Counted from the first letter of the stretch, positions 34,314-44,364 are shown. The stretch: 58,668 bases of DNA from an uncultured bacterium (GCA_900549855.1 URPS01000010.1:1-58668); one strand, 5' to 3'. Translations and numbers: made by a program. Notes: generated by a model from the letters alone, not told the origin.

Positions 34314-34991
34314 TTAAAATTTTAGTTTTCTTATTTGTTTTAAATATTTTTGTTTTAAATTTCGAGGATTTTCAAAAAACAAACTTTCAGATTTTGTTAA
34401 ACCACAACCGCAATCAAGTTTGTTTTCAAGTAAACATAAAGTACAAATAAAATCAGCAACTTGGAATAATCTATATTTATAAGGTGAAACAGTACGATAA
34501 TCAAATTTATCGTGAAACCAAGACGTAAATACTGAAACCAAAATACTTGCTAATTGGATTTGTCCATTGTCATAATAAATGATAATATTGTCAAATTGTT
34601 GGAAATATTCTAAGTTATCTTTTAGAAACATTGAAAGTTCTTTAGATATACTTTTGTTGATATCCATAGTATTCTTATGCTTTTTATCAATAATTATATT
34701 CTTATATTTTATTCCTACTTTTCTCGTAAAATGGAAAAATGTATCAAAAATTTTAAGTCTATCATCTTTGGATAAAAGCCCATAAATATCTTCCCTTCTA
34801 ATTAATGGAGCTGTATGAATAGCATCTAATTTAAAATTATGATTACTTAAATATAAATCTAAGTTTTTAACAACATTATTAATAGAATTATCCTGTTCAT
34901 GAATGACAAGTGTGACTATGTAATAAGGTGAAGTATGACGATATTCTCCAAAATCACCTGATTCATCCACAAAAATGCTTAATTCCTTCAC
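34314..34991 (-). CDS. DUF3800 RNase-H-like protein
   Basis: 225 residues. The start DESGDFG (residues 8-14) with later conserved acidic residues (IYYDNGQ, YRLFQVADFI) is the DUF3800 signature, a family with an RNase-H-like fold common in prophages and defence-related islands; its function is not settled. GTG start with GGAGG 4 bases before it. It runs against the late operon. Confidence 0.8.
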   Translation of the reverse strand: MKELSIFVDESGDFGEYRHTSPYYIVTLVIHEQDNSINNVVKNLDLYLSNHNFKLDAIHTAPLIRREDIYGLLSKDDRLKIFDTFFHFTRKVGIKYKNIIIDKKHKNTMDINKSISKELSMFLKDNLEYFQQFDNIIIYYDNGQIQLASILVSVFTSWFHDKFDYRTVSPYKYRLFQVADFICTLCLLENKLDCGCGLTKSESLFFENPRNLKQKYLKQIRKLKF

Positions 34992-35012
34992 CTATCCTCC
35001 AATAATTAAAAT

Positions 35013-35077
35013 GGCGAGGAGTACCCTCGCCTACGGTGGACCCAGAGCGTTCGCCCAGCCCATTTATATTATACACT
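35013..35077. repeat. Repeated hairpin cassette, copy A
   Basis: GGCGAGG/CCTCGCC hairpin, a CGGTGGACCC segment, TTCGCCCAGCCC and TATTATACA. The same order occurs in copy B (42216-42286). A short relative (GGCGAGGATTCCCCGCC) lies at 35112-35128. The function may be RNA processing, termination or promoter activity. It does not overlap a gene here. Confidence 0.6.
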
Positions 35078-35222
35078 GTTTTAAAACAAATTTCAATCCC
35101 ATGTAAAAAATGGCGAGGATTCCCCGCCTCAGACAGACCATGTATTTCAGAGAATACCCTAGTCCGTCTACATTATTACAAACATTTTTATCAAATACAA
35201 GTCCTTTATTTAGAAAGCGGTC

Positions 35223-36755
35223 ATGGTAACAAAAATTTCATCATTAAAATGTAATAGATTTGGCGGAATTAGACGTATTAATGCAACTTTTGCAAGTGAA
35301 TTAATTTCTGCATCAGATTTACAAAATGTAGAATTATTTAATACTGGTATTAATAGCGGTGTCGGAATTAGAACCGCAAAAGGTAATATTTCTGTTTGCG
35401 ATTTAATTCCAAAAGATGAACGTATAATAAATATATTTGAAAGTGTACAGAAAAATACTACTTACTTTTTCGTGCATACTGAAAATTCAATTGTCAGTAA
35501 AATCTATTTGTATGATACTGTTGCAAATACAATTACTACAAAAGTTTCAGATTTGTCTTTAACAGGAAATTCTTGCGGATTGGATATTGCACAAGGTTGG
35601 TCTGATTTGTTTGTATTTTCTAATGGTGAAAACCTTTTGAGTATTGAAATAGGTGCAACAGAAGAAATCAAAGAAATGAAACTTCTTGATAAAGAAGACA
35701 GGCTTGTAAAAGGCTTAGGACTTGTTAATTATGACAACAGACTTTGGATTTTTAGCGGTAACATTCTTTGGTATTCTGTTCAAGAAAACATATATGATTT
35801 TCACACTTCTGATGCGCAGATTTCAACATCTTCGGGTTTTATTGAATACGTAAAAAATATTACGGCGATTATTCCATATTTAGGAAGTTTGGCAATATTC
35901 TTTAAAAACAGCTCTATCCTTTTGTCGGGCGAATATCCTTATACACAATCTGACGAAAGCCCCGGTGGTTGTGCAAGTTATAACGCATTAGTTTTTCATG
36001 GTACAGAACTTTATTTCTATGACGATACTAAAAAAGGTGTATTTTCTTTTAATCAAGTCGTTACTGGTGATAAAACCTTGGGCGATAATATTGCACTTGA
36101 TATCCAAGAAGAACTTTGTTTTATTGACCCTGCTAGAGTAAATGAAATTCGCTCTTTATCAATAGTTTTGTCTGATAGGAATGAAATTTGGTTTTTAATA
36201 CCGACTACCGAGCCGGAAGTCAAAACGATAATGATATTTGACTATATTCATAAAGAATGGGTTAAGCGCAAATGTCCTGATGTTACTTGTTTTTGTATTA
36301 TCAATAATACACTTTATTCGGGCGGCGAAAACGGTAATATTTATGAAGAATACAAAACCGATACTTTTAACGGTGAATTTATCCGTAGTTTCTATAAATG
36401 TACCCCTCTAAACTTAGGTGTTGATAATACTTTAAAGATTTTGTATTTTCCACCGAGAGTTACAATTGATATGACTTATTCAAGTGATTTTTGGATAAGA
36501 TATATCAAAAACTATGACACATTCAAAGCACCAAAAGTAAAGCAAATTAAGACAAAGACAATGAAAAATGCCTTGTATTATGATGTCGGACATTGGGATA
36601 ATACTTATTTCCCACTAAAAGAACTTAATTCAATTTACAAATTACCTTCTGCAACTTTTAAAACTTTAGAAATCCAACTTTATACTTATGCGAAAGGTGA
36701 AGGTTTTTGTATAAAAAATATTGAATTTAGTAAAATCAAGGTTAAACAGATATGA
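35223..36755 (+). CDS. Tail protein, beta-propeller-like
   Basis: 510 residues, strand-rich with repeated short strand-turn-strand units (DLFVFSNGENLLSIEI, NRLWIFSGNILWYSV, GTELYFYDDTKKGVFSF). This resembles the gp10-type tail nozzle or DNA-stabilisation proteins of P22-like phages, which close the tail base. It follows the adaptor after the moron. The family call is by fold-like pattern and position. Confidence 0.55.
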   Translation: MVTKISSLKCNRFGGIRRINATFASELISASDLQNVELFNTGINSGVGIRTAKGNISVCDLIPKDERIINIFESVQKNTTYFFVHTENSIVSKIYLYDTVANTITTKVSDLSLTGNSCGLDIAQGWSDLFVFSNGENLLSIEIGATEEIKEMKLLDKEDRLVKGLGLVNYDNRLWIFSGNILWYSVQENIYDFHTSDAQISTSSGFIEYVKNITAIIPYLGSLAIFFKNSSILLSGEYPYTQSDESPGGCASYNALVFHGTELYFYDDTKKGVFSFNQVVTGDKTLGDNIALDIQEELCFIDPARVNEIRSLSIVLSDRNEIWFLIPTTEPEVKTIMIFDYIHKEWVKRKCPDVTCFCIINNTLYSGGENGNIYEEYKTDTFNGEFIRSFYKCTPLNLGVDNTLKILYFPPRVTIDMTYSSDFWIRYIKNYDTFKAPKVKQIKTKTMKNALYYDVGHWDNTYFPLKELNSIYKLPSATFKTLEIQLYTYAKGEGFCIKNIEFSKIKVKQI

Positions 36756-37129
36756 TACGAGTTCTTATTCCTAAAGACAAAAATTTCAATTATTCTGAAT
36801 GCAGAAAACTTTTTGAAAAAAATCAAGCATTATTAGAAGATTTCTTTGATTTTGATACGGTTATAAAAAACACTTTTTTCTATTCTTTTTTAAAGAACGG
36901 TAAACATATCGGTTGTATTTATTTCTATGAAATTGATGGAAAATTGTATGTTAATGCGGTTGCATATAGAAAAGCACATTTAATTAATATGGAATGTTTT
37001 AAGTTATCACTTAGTTGGTGGAATTGTGATATTTATGCAAGAACGCATCACAAAACCGCTATTTATACAATTTTGAAATGTGGATTTAAAAAAGTTGGTG
37101 CTGATTTATATAAATTTGAAAAAATATAG
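36752..37129 (+). CDS. GNAT-like phage acetyltransferase
   Basis: 125 residues. The core (YSFLKNGKHIGCIYFYEIDGKLYVNAVAY ... KTAIYTILKCGFKKVGADLY) fits the strand-helix pattern of small GNAT acetyltransferase-like proteins of phage structural clusters. It overlaps the upstream gene by 4 bases (ATGA). The role and substrate are unknown. Confidence 0.5.
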   Translation: MIRVLIPKDKNFNYSECRKLFEKNQALLEDFFDFDTVIKNTFFYSFLKNGKHIGCIYFYEIDGKLYVNAVAYRKAHLINMECFKLSLSWWNCDIYARTHHKTAIYTILKCGFKKVGADLYKFEKI

Positions 37130-37358
37130 AAAGTGAAGTGAAAAAAAGCAGGCACGCTAAGCAGGTAATGACCTCGTAGTTTGAATATATATTTGTAGTC
37201 TAAATAGTCATTGCTGTTGAATATCAATACAAGCTAGAAAGTGAAGTAAAAAAAACAGGCACGCTAAACAGGTAATGACCTAGTAGTAGAAATATAGGTT
37301 GGTCGTTTCAAATGTCATTACCGTTGAAGAATAATACAAGCTAGAAAGTGAAGTGAAA
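37127..37358 (+). repeat. Tandem structured RNA repeat, ~107 bp
   Basis: Two copies (37127-37234 and 37235-37341) plus the start of a third share TAGAAAGTGAAGT, a CAGGCACGCTAA segment and GGTAATGACCT. Each can pair AATGAC with a downstream GTCATT; in the second copy GGTAATGAC/GTCATTACC pairs perfectly, while the first has compensating G-U changes. It has no reading frame. It stands in the 5' leader of the next gene. Confidence 0.7.
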
Positions 37359-37361
37359 AAT

Positions 37362-37934
37362 ATGGGCGGTGGTTCAAGTTCTAAATCGAGTTCAAGTTCA
37401 AAGACAACGTATAGCAAAACAACTACAAGTAATCCGTATGTAACTTCTGTTACAGATAATAACGGAACAACTACAAGTTTAAAAGAAGGTACGGCTTACA
37501 AAAGTATCTATGATTATCTGAACAAAAATATGAATTCTTTGCTTGAAGAATACAGAAATCCTAGTATTAATTCCCCGACAAGCCAAGCTTTGTTGCAGAA
37601 TTATACCAAAACTTTGGATGATGAGAGTAAAAAATCTTTAGAGAATAGTATTATTAATCCGTTGGCACAAAGGAATATGCTACGTTCAAGTGCGGCGACT
37701 AACCTTTATTCGGATTTGTCTAAAAATATTTCGGATAATATTTCTAATTATACGGCACAATTACTTGCAAATAGCCAACGAAATACAGGTGATATGATAA
37801 CTTTGCTTACAAATGCTTATTTACAAGGTCAAAATGCTGTTAATGGTAATCAAGCATTATCTTTATCAACAAGTAGCGGAAATGCTACAACGGAAGGCAC
37901 AGGCAGTTCAAAATCTTATTCTTATGGTATGTAG
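37362..37934 (+). CDS. Ser/Gly-rich internal virion-like protein
   Basis: 190 residues from ATG 37362 (MGGGSSSKSSSSS...), a start style common in phage ejection or virion proteins. The middle is helical and the C-terminus again Ser/Thr/Gly-rich. The GTG at 37353 is an alternative. It is the first of three genes of an ejection-like group. The function is inferred only from composition and position. Confidence 0.5.
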   Translation: MGGGSSSKSSSSSKTTYSKTTTSNPYVTSVTDNNGTTTSLKEGTAYKSIYDYLNKNMNSLLEEYRNPSINSPTSQALLQNYTKTLDDESKKSLENSIINPLAQRNMLRSSAATNLYSDLSKNISDNISNYTAQLLANSQRNTGDMITLLTNAYLQGQNAVNGNQALSLSTSSGNATTEGTGSSKSYSYGM

Positions 37935-37936
37935 TT

Positions 37937-39406
37937 ATGGATAACGGAAACGAATTAGTTAGAGCAATTATTGATAAAAAGATTAGAGAATCATTGTTGG
38001 CGCAACAAAAACAACATTCTGATTCTAGTATTATTGATAAAATTCAAAATCTTGGTAATCGTGCCGGAGAAGTTGGTGAAGGAATGTCTGCCGTTGGTGA
38101 ATATTTGGCAAACAACACTTCTCTTGGTAGTTTGGGTGCGAAAAGTCAAGCAATTGGTGGTGCTTTGCAAAAAGGCGCAGGAGCAATCAGTAGTATCGGA
38201 AGTGTCGGCAATGCAATTGGAAGCGGAGCAACAGCCGGAGTTACTGCAGGTGCGAGTGCAACGGGGGGAGCAACTGCGACAAGTTCTGCAATGGGTGGTG
38301 CAATGAGTAATCCTGTAACAGCTTTAATTGCTTTAGGGATTATGGCATTAAACGGTTCTAATAGACATAGAGCAGAGAAAACAGGACAACAAGCCGAACA
38401 ACTTGCAAATAATCAAATAGATATAGCCAAAAACAATTTAAGCCAAGTGCCACAAAATTCAATTGGTGCTACTGATATTGTTTCCGCTCCGATTCCTCAA
38501 AACGCAAGTTCAGATGATATTAAAAAATCTGCTTTTGGTGGCATTGCAAGCGGATTAGATGATTTTCTAAGCGGATATAAAGAGAATAAAACACAGAATT
38601 TTGATTGGAATAATTTAAAATCTGATAACACAAAAAGCCTTATGAACCGTTTAGGCGAAGGTGTCGGAACAGTTGCAAAAGTTTCTCAAAATCCTATTGT
38701 GCAAGGTGTTATTGCAGGCGGTCTGTCGGGATTGTTTTCGGGCGACCCTTTGTATGGTTTGAGTTCTGCGTACAAATACGCTAACGGTAAATACAAAGCA
38801 AATTTATACAAAGATATTTTGGCTCAACAAGGTTTAGATGTCGGTAACAACAACGGAATTATTGATGCTGATGATTTATCTAAAATTCTAACTTCAAGAA
38901 AATATCAGAAAGATTATATGTCTAGGGGTGAATACGATAAATTTAGGCTTGATAACGGACAATTAACTGTTGATGAATACAACGCATTAATCAGTAATCC
39001 TGATTACAAGTCTGATGAGATTTTGAATATAACAGGCTTGGGACAAATTTCAAAAGCAGGAAAGTATGCGCAAGATAATAAAAACTCACGCAGTCAAAAT
39101 TATTGGCGCAATAAAAATGAGGGTAAAAATGTTATCAAGGTTGAATACGGTGAAAAACCCGATACGCATAATTACACTCACGTTACTTACGGTAATAAGC
39201 CGGAAAGTAAAAATACAACGTATGTTAAGTATGAAAATAAACCGCAGTATTCAAATTACAAACCTAAAACAATTCCTCAAAAACCTCAAAGTTCTGAAAG
39301 AGTAAAAGTAATTTCTAAGGATAATAAAATCGGTACTATACCAAAAAGCCAATTAACGGATGCTTTAAAACAAGGATATAGATTATATAAAAATGGTAAA
39401 AAATAA
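37937..39406 (+). CDS. Glycine-rich internal virion/ejection-like protein
   Basis: 489 residues. Residues about 60-140 are a long Gly/Ala-rich stretch (glycine-zipper-like) and a second such segment follows near 250-270, suited to membrane insertion during genome entry. The C-terminal 120 residues contain imperfect repeats with KVEYGEKPDTHNYTHVTYG units. It overlaps the next gene by 14 bases. Confidence 0.5.
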   Translation: MDNGNELVRAIIDKKIRESLLAQQKQHSDSSIIDKIQNLGNRAGEVGEGMSAVGEYLANNTSLGSLGAKSQAIGGALQKGAGAISSIGSVGNAIGSGATAGVTAGASATGGATATSSAMGGAMSNPVTALIALGIMALNGSNRHRAEKTGQQAEQLANNQIDIAKNNLSQVPQNSIGATDIVSAPIPQNASSDDIKKSAFGGIASGLDDFLSGYKENKTQNFDWNNLKSDNTKSLMNRLGEGVGTVAKVSQNPIVQGVIAGGLSGLFSGDPLYGLSSAYKYANGKYKANLYKDILAQQGLDVGNNNGIIDADDLSKILTSRKYQKDYMSRGEYDKFRLDNGQLTVDEYNALISNPDYKSDEILNITGLGQISKAGKYAQDNKNSRSQNYWRNKNEGKNVIKVEYGEKPDTHNYTHVTYGNKPESKNTTYVKYENKPQYSNYKPKTIPQKPQSSERVKVISKDNKIGTIPKSQLTDALKQGYRLYKNGKK

Positions 39407-42242
39407 TTTAGATTTTATTGAAGAAAACAGTATTGATTTTCAAGAGGAAACTGAACCTTCTAATATTGACTTTCAAGCAGAAGAAAAGACTCCTGTTTTA
39501 AAAGGTAGAGTTGAATTTAATTCACCATATCAAAATATTCAGAATGATAAATCTTTAACGACGGAAGAAAAAGTCAATAAGATTAAAAGTATTAGCGATT
39601 CTGAAAATAAACGAATAGATAAAGAACACCGTATCAAAATGGCAAAATTGTATGGTGGAGCAGGATTGGAAATCGGAAGTTCTGCTATTCCTGTCGGTGG
39701 AGTTGCGAAAGTCGGAAGTAGCGTAGCTTTAAAACTTGCAAAACCGACTTTCTCACAGATATCTAAAAAAGTTATTGCTAAAAATATCGGAAGTGGTATC
39801 GCATCAGGTGCTACAAGCGGAGCAATGTTCGGCTTAGGTGAAGGTATGATGCAAGACCACGATATTAAAGATATTGCTATTGATAGCTTAAATGGCACAA
39901 AAGACGGTGCTTTAGGTGGTGCAATATTAGGTGGAGTTGCAGGAAAAATTGCTACAAAATTTGGCAGAACAAAAGATGTTATCGAAAAATCAAAATCAAG
40001 ATTAAAACCGTCTGCAAGCGAAATTGAAGATACCGTTAGAGATTTGATTCTTAAAAGACGTTCTAATATTGATGTTGCAAAATTTGATGCGGTACAGAAA
40101 ATTAATAAACTTATTGCTGATATTGATAATTTTTCTAAAGAATTAAAACTCAATCCTAAAAATGTAAGAGAAGTTTTAACATTTCTAAGAGAAAATCAAG
40201 GTTTACCAACAAAGAATTTGCACAGAAAAGATTTAGTAGAACTTTTTAATAACCTTGATTTTAACCAAAGAATTAAACTAAAAGAAATGGCACAAAACCA
40301 TTTTAACGACATGGAAGTTTTTTGGAATAATTTATCAAAAATAAAAGGTACAAAAAGTTCAGTTGATCCGTTTACATACATTACTCACATTTGGAATTTA
40401 GATGATAACGCTAAAATTGCAATTGAAAATTATTTAAGAACAAAATCGGGATTTGAAAAAAGAAGAATAATCCCAACTTACAAAGAAGGGATTGAAAAAG
40501 GTTTATACATCCCTGTCGAAGATGGATTTTATAAACACATAAATCTAAATCCAAGAACTTTAGATTTTGCAGAAATTCAAAAAATCCATGCAGACCAATT
40601 GATAGAATCTGCAGAAAATACAAAATTCTTAGATGAAATAAAAAATCTTTTAAAATCAAACCCCGAACACAAAAAACTTATTTACGACCTTTCTGATATT
40701 GTTTTAAATTCAAATAAACAAGAAAAAAGAGTTGAAAATTTTGCTCAAAAACTATTGCGAAAAACCGGCACAGCCTACGATACTGTTAATAATTTTGCGA
40801 AAGGTTGTAAATTTTTATTCAATGGAATGCACGCTGTCGCTTTAACAGAAAGTGCATCAGCACACGAAGGAATCTTACCGTTTAAAACACTAAAAACATT
40901 AGGTAATCTACCTAAAATTATTGATGGAATAAAAAACAATAATTACGAACTTTTTAAAAACACTCCGCTTGCAAAACAAGCAATTGCAGACGGTGTTCAG
41001 TTTGGTGCTATTAGTGATATTAATATAAAAGAACTGAATACTTTTATTGACGGAATTTCTAATCTTGTAAATAAAATTACTTTTGGAACAGGCAAAATTC
41101 TTACAACTCCTTTAAAAAAGTATGTAGAATTAAACAATAAATTCTTGTGGAATTATTTACATAATACTTACAAACTACAAGCGTATGACACGTTGATAAA
41201 ACGTGCATCAAAAAACGGAAAAATCCAACTATCAGATAATGTTAGAAAAGACATCGGACAACTTGTAAATGACACGTTTGGCGGACAAAATTGGGAAACT
41301 TTGAATATAAAGCCATCAAGTGTTCAGACCGCTAGAAGGTTAATGCTTTCGCCTGATTGGAATATGTCTGCGACTTTAAGACAATCACTTGCAATATTTT
41401 CTTCTAAATCAGGGCAAAAGTTTTTAAACGAGTTTGCAAAATCTTCTAAGTTTGGGAAAAGTGTAAGAGAATTATCAAGAAAAATTGGTCTTTCTTCTTT
41501 CACTAATGATGTTGAAGGTGCGGGTGTAAGAGGGAAATTAGCACGTCAATATTTTATGACATTCCTTATTCAGACTGCTATTTATTCAAATCTGATTAAT
41601 GCTTGTGCTAGAAAAATTGATTCAGTTAATAATCCCGAAAAATATTCTGACGGCATCAATTATTCTTCATATAACAACAATCGTTTTACCGAACGTGATA
41701 AAGTCGGTAAAAAAGTTGTAGAAACATTATTCCCTCGACCATATATTACCAATGACAATAAAGGTAGAGAAATTTATGCAAGAATAGGGAAACAAGCACT
41801 TGAAGTGCCTGAAATAGTGGAAGATATGCCAAACAGTGCGATTCGGAAATTGGCAAGTAAATCGGCTCCGCTCATAAATCCTGTTGTTACAAAATTGTCG
41901 GATGAATATACAAATAATTGGAATAAAGCAGATATAAAAGAAAGGTACAAAGACACTTTCACATCTTTCACAGTATCAAGCAGTAAGAAAGGTTTTCACC
42001 CGATAAACATGTTTTATTCGACCTCAAAAGGTTTGAATTACTATCAAGCGTATTCATACATCAAAGAAAAATTTTTGGATGGTGATATGGATGCAATTGA
42101 AAAATTTAAACCAAAACTCAAAGCCAATAATATTGACTACAAAAAATTAATGAAACGAATTGAATGGGAAGTAAGGAATGGGAATTATGACCTTGAAATA
42201 GGTAAATACGAAAAAAGCGAGGGATTCCCTCGCCATCGGTAG
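39393..42242 (+). CDS. Large internal virion/ejection-like protein
   Basis: 949 residues. It has a Gly-rich, membrane-prone region near residues 85-190 (AGLEIGSSAIPVGG ... GALGGAILGGVAGKI) and long helical regions afterwards. The C-terminus repeats a helical, basic pattern. Its size, position before the tail fibre and glycine-zipper suggest a podovirus ejection protein that helps the genome cross the cell envelope. The last codons (EGFPRHR) are encoded inside hairpin cassette B. Confidence 0.5.
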   Translation: MVKNNLDFIEENSIDFQEETEPSNIDFQAEEKTPVLKGRVEFNSPYQNIQNDKSLTTEEKVNKIKSISDSENKRIDKEHRIKMAKLYGGAGLEIGSSAIPVGGVAKVGSSVALKLAKPTFSQISKKVIAKNIGSGIASGATSGAMFGLGEGMMQDHDIKDIAIDSLNGTKDGALGGAILGGVAGKIATKFGRTKDVIEKSKSRLKPSASEIEDTVRDLILKRRSNIDVAKFDAVQKINKLIADIDNFSKELKLNPKNVREVLTFLRENQGLPTKNLHRKDLVELFNNLDFNQRIKLKEMAQNHFNDMEVFWNNLSKIKGTKSSVDPFTYITHIWNLDDNAKIAIENYLRTKSGFEKRRIIPTYKEGIEKGLYIPVEDGFYKHINLNPRTLDFAEIQKIHADQLIESAENTKFLDEIKNLLKSNPEHKKLIYDLSDIVLNSNKQEKRVENFAQKLLRKTGTAYDTVNNFAKGCKFLFNGMHAVALTESASAHEGILPFKTLKTLGNLPKIIDGIKNNNYELFKNTPLAKQAIADGVQFGAISDINIKELNTFIDGISNLVNKITFGTGKILTTPLKKYVELNNKFLWNYLHNTYKLQAYDTLIKRASKNGKIQLSDNVRKDIGQLVNDTFGGQNWETLNIKPSSVQTARRLMLSPDWNMSATLRQSLAIFSSKSGQKFLNEFAKSSKFGKSVRELSRKIGLSSFTNDVEGAGVRGKLARQYFMTFLIQTAIYSNLINACARKIDSVNNPEKYSDGINYSSYNNNRFTERDKVGKKVVETLFPRPYITNDNKGREIYARIGKQALEVPEIVEDMPNSAIRKLASKSAPLINPVVTKLSDEYTNNWNKADIKERYKDTFTSFTVSSSKKGFHPINMFYSTSKGLNYYQAYSYIKEKFLDGDMDAIEKFKPKLKANNIDYKKLMKRIEWEVRNGNYDLEIGKYEKSEGFPRHR

Positions 42243-42286
42243 GACCAAAAGCTTTCGCCCAGCCCTAATGGTATTATACAGTATTG
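42216..42286. repeat. Repeated hairpin cassette, copy B
   Basis: GCGAGGG/CCCTCGC hairpin, CGGTAGGACC, TTTCGCCCAGCCC and TATTATACA; same order as copy A. It overlaps the end of the large virion gene and supplies its stop codon (TAG). Confidence 0.6.
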
Positions 42287-42322
42287 TTTAAATTTTTCAA
42301 CTCCAATAATGAAAGGACATTT

Positions 42323-42511
42323 ATGACTATCGAAGAAATTGAATATGGAAGTTTAGCAAGTTCGACTTTATTAAACAAAAATTTTAAAGATTTGCAAGAC
42401 CAAATAACGGCTTTGACTTTGAGAATTGCGGCGAATGCTACAAATATATCTACAAATACTAAAGCTATTGCATCTTTAGCTGATAGATTAAGCGAAGTTG
42501 AGGGAACATAA
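42323..42511 (+). CDS. Small coiled-coil protein before tail fibre
   Basis: 62 residues from ATG 42323 (AAAGGA 5 bases upstream). A helix pattern with heptads (NFKDLQDQITALTLRI ... IASLADRLSEVEG) suggests a trimeric coiled coil. It shares an overlap with the tail-fibre gene start (42511). It is likely a fibre or baseplate connector. Confidence 0.55.
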   Translation: MTIEEIEYGSLASSTLLNKNFKDLQDQITALTLRIAANATNISTNTKAIASLADRLSEVEGT

Positions 42512-44364
42512 TGGACTATATTACTATTATTCAAGGTGATGATACAAACTTTTTAGGCGACCAATTTCTTGTTGTAAATTTTGAAACAGAAATTGATTTA
42601 AGCGGTTTTACTGCAAATTTTATTCTCGGTGATGTTACTATGACTTATGGTGATTTGAGCGGTAAAACTTTTGAAATCGTATTAAGCAATGAAATCACCT
42701 CTAATTTGAAAATCGGTAAACAATACGGTGAATTAAAACTGATTGACACAAATAATCGAATCAGAACAATAACATCTATTATTCCATTTATTGTTAAAAA
42801 AGGTGTTAATGAAGATATTTCTTTTGTTAATAGTTCGCTTAGTGTTTCAATGAATGTAAATGATACAACGATTAATATTTTTGTTGAAACATCAGGTATT
42901 TCAAGAACAGAAGCAAGTAGAGTTTTGCAAGCTTGTAATGATGCAAAACAAGCTACTCAAAACTACTCAAATACTGCGCAAAATACGCTAATTCAAATGA
43001 ATAGTGATATTGCAGAATTTTATAAAAACACATCCGATATATCTTCACTCGTAGATAAAGCCGAAGAATCCGCAAAACAAGCAATTGAAAAATCACAAGA
43101 GGTTAATGATGTTTTGTCTTCAAGTGCAAAAAATGATTTTAGTAATCTTTCTGCGGTTGCATTGGATAAAATTAATCAGTTCAAGGCTCTTAAAACAGGT
43201 TCAATATCAACAGATAACGATATTTATACTGCTTTGTTATCAGAATTCCAAAATTCTACTTTATCGGGGGCTGATGTTATTGCAGAAAATTATACATTGT
43301 CTGCAAATTTAACTTTATCAGACGGTGTAACAGAAGGTTTAACAAGTACAACAGATTTTGTTTCTGTTCCGATTAATATTTCCGGCTATGAGCAAATTCC
43401 GTTTAAAATCCATCTTGAAGCAATAATAAAAAGTTTGGGGAATTCATATCTTTGTTATTCCAAACAAATGGCAATAGGTATTCAAATCCAGTATAACGGT
43501 GCGCTTTCTGTCTATATGTACGCAAATGACGGTAATACAAAAATGTTACAGACTGCAGGAATAGCACTTCAAGAAAACGACAAGTATGTTGTTGATGTCG
43601 GATATGATGAAATTAACGGACTTTACGGACAAGTTGTTTGTCAAGATAAAGTAGAAAAAGCAACCGAGAATATTGGTTCTGCTTGGCTTAGAAATACAAT
43701 CGAAGAATTATATATCGGTAAAAATTCTTGGTCGGGTTCTTGTAGTGTAGAAGTTGATTTAGCACATTCATATATTGAACTCAACGGCAAAAAGACGAGA
43801 TTACTCGCTCAAATTCCATACAAATTAAGCACAACAGGTGCAAAAATTGCGGATGTGGAATCACGAGAACTTGTACAAGAATTATTTGAGAATAAAGGTG
43901 TTGCAAGCTATTTTACTATTGATACAGAAAATCAAAATTTTACACTTCCAATGGGCGATATTTATGGAATGCTTGAAAAGAAATCAAATGTAGATTTAAG
44001 CAATTCTAAACCTTGTGATAATTTTATTGCTGAATTTTTAGAGAATTTTGCTCCTGATGCTACTCAAATATTAAAGATATCTACTACCCCTACATCTGCA
44101 AGTAGTGCCTATACAACACCTTGTGCCGGTTGGTATGTTTGTTCAGCTGATAGTTCTACAAAAAGATATCTGTACATTAACGGAGTTCAAACAGGATATT
44201 GTTTATCTTCATCTTCTCAATCAATTTCAGTATTTTTAGGTAAAGATACAAGCATTTATTGGTCGGGTAGTTTCAGCTCCGTATCTTCACAGACATTTAT
44301 TCCGGCAAAAGGCGCAAAATATGTTAAATCAGTTAGTGATGATTTAGATGATATTTTAGGCTAA
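42511..44364 (+). CDS. Tail fibre / receptor-binding protein
   Basis: 617 residues. The N-terminus (about 1-110) resembles the upper-baseplate BppU-type domain, a coiled coil follows near 130-220, then a beta-rich region near 260-440 with a LamG/lectin-like pattern (IQIQYNGALSVYMYAND), and a small C-terminal domain. This is the best candidate for host recognition. Two features are typical of fibres: tandem coiled-coil stalk and lectin-like head. Confidence 0.65.
   Translation: MDYITIIQGDDTNFLGDQFLVVNFETEIDLSGFTANFILGDVTMTYGDLSGKTFEIVLSNEITSNLKIGKQYGELKLIDTNNRIRTITSIIPFIVKKGVNEDISFVNSSLSVSMNVNDTTINIFVETSGISRTEASRVLQACNDAKQATQNYSNTAQNTLIQMNSDIAEFYKNTSDISSLVDKAEESAKQAIEKSQEVNDVLSSSAKNDFSNLSAVALDKINQFKALKTGSISTDNDIYTALLSEFQNSTLSGADVIAENYTLSANLTLSDGVTEGLTSTTDFVSVPINISGYEQIPFKIHLEAIIKSLGNSYLCYSKQMAIGIQIQYNGALSVYMYANDGNTKMLQTAGIALQENDKYVVDVGYDEINGLYGQVVCQDKVEKATENIGSAWLRNTIEELYIGKNSWSGSCSVEVDLAHSYIELNGKKTRLLAQIPYKLSTTGAKIADVESRELVQELFENKGVASYFTIDTENQNFTLPMGDIYGMLEKKSNVDLSNSKPCDNFIAEFLENFAPDATQILKISTTPTSASSAYTTPCAGWYVCSADSSTKRYLYINGVQTGYCLSSSSQSISVFLGKDTSIYWSGSFSSVSSQTFIPAKGAKYVKSVSDDLDDILG

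Noticed and set aside
37127..37358. Coding repeat
   Set aside because: The frame is broken in all three frames on the plus strand; it is non-coding.
42323..44364. Reading through the 62-residue gene into the tail fibre by frameshift
   Set aside because: The two frames meet at one base overlap with normal start codon (ATG 42511); no slippery sequence is visible, so simple coupling is preferred.
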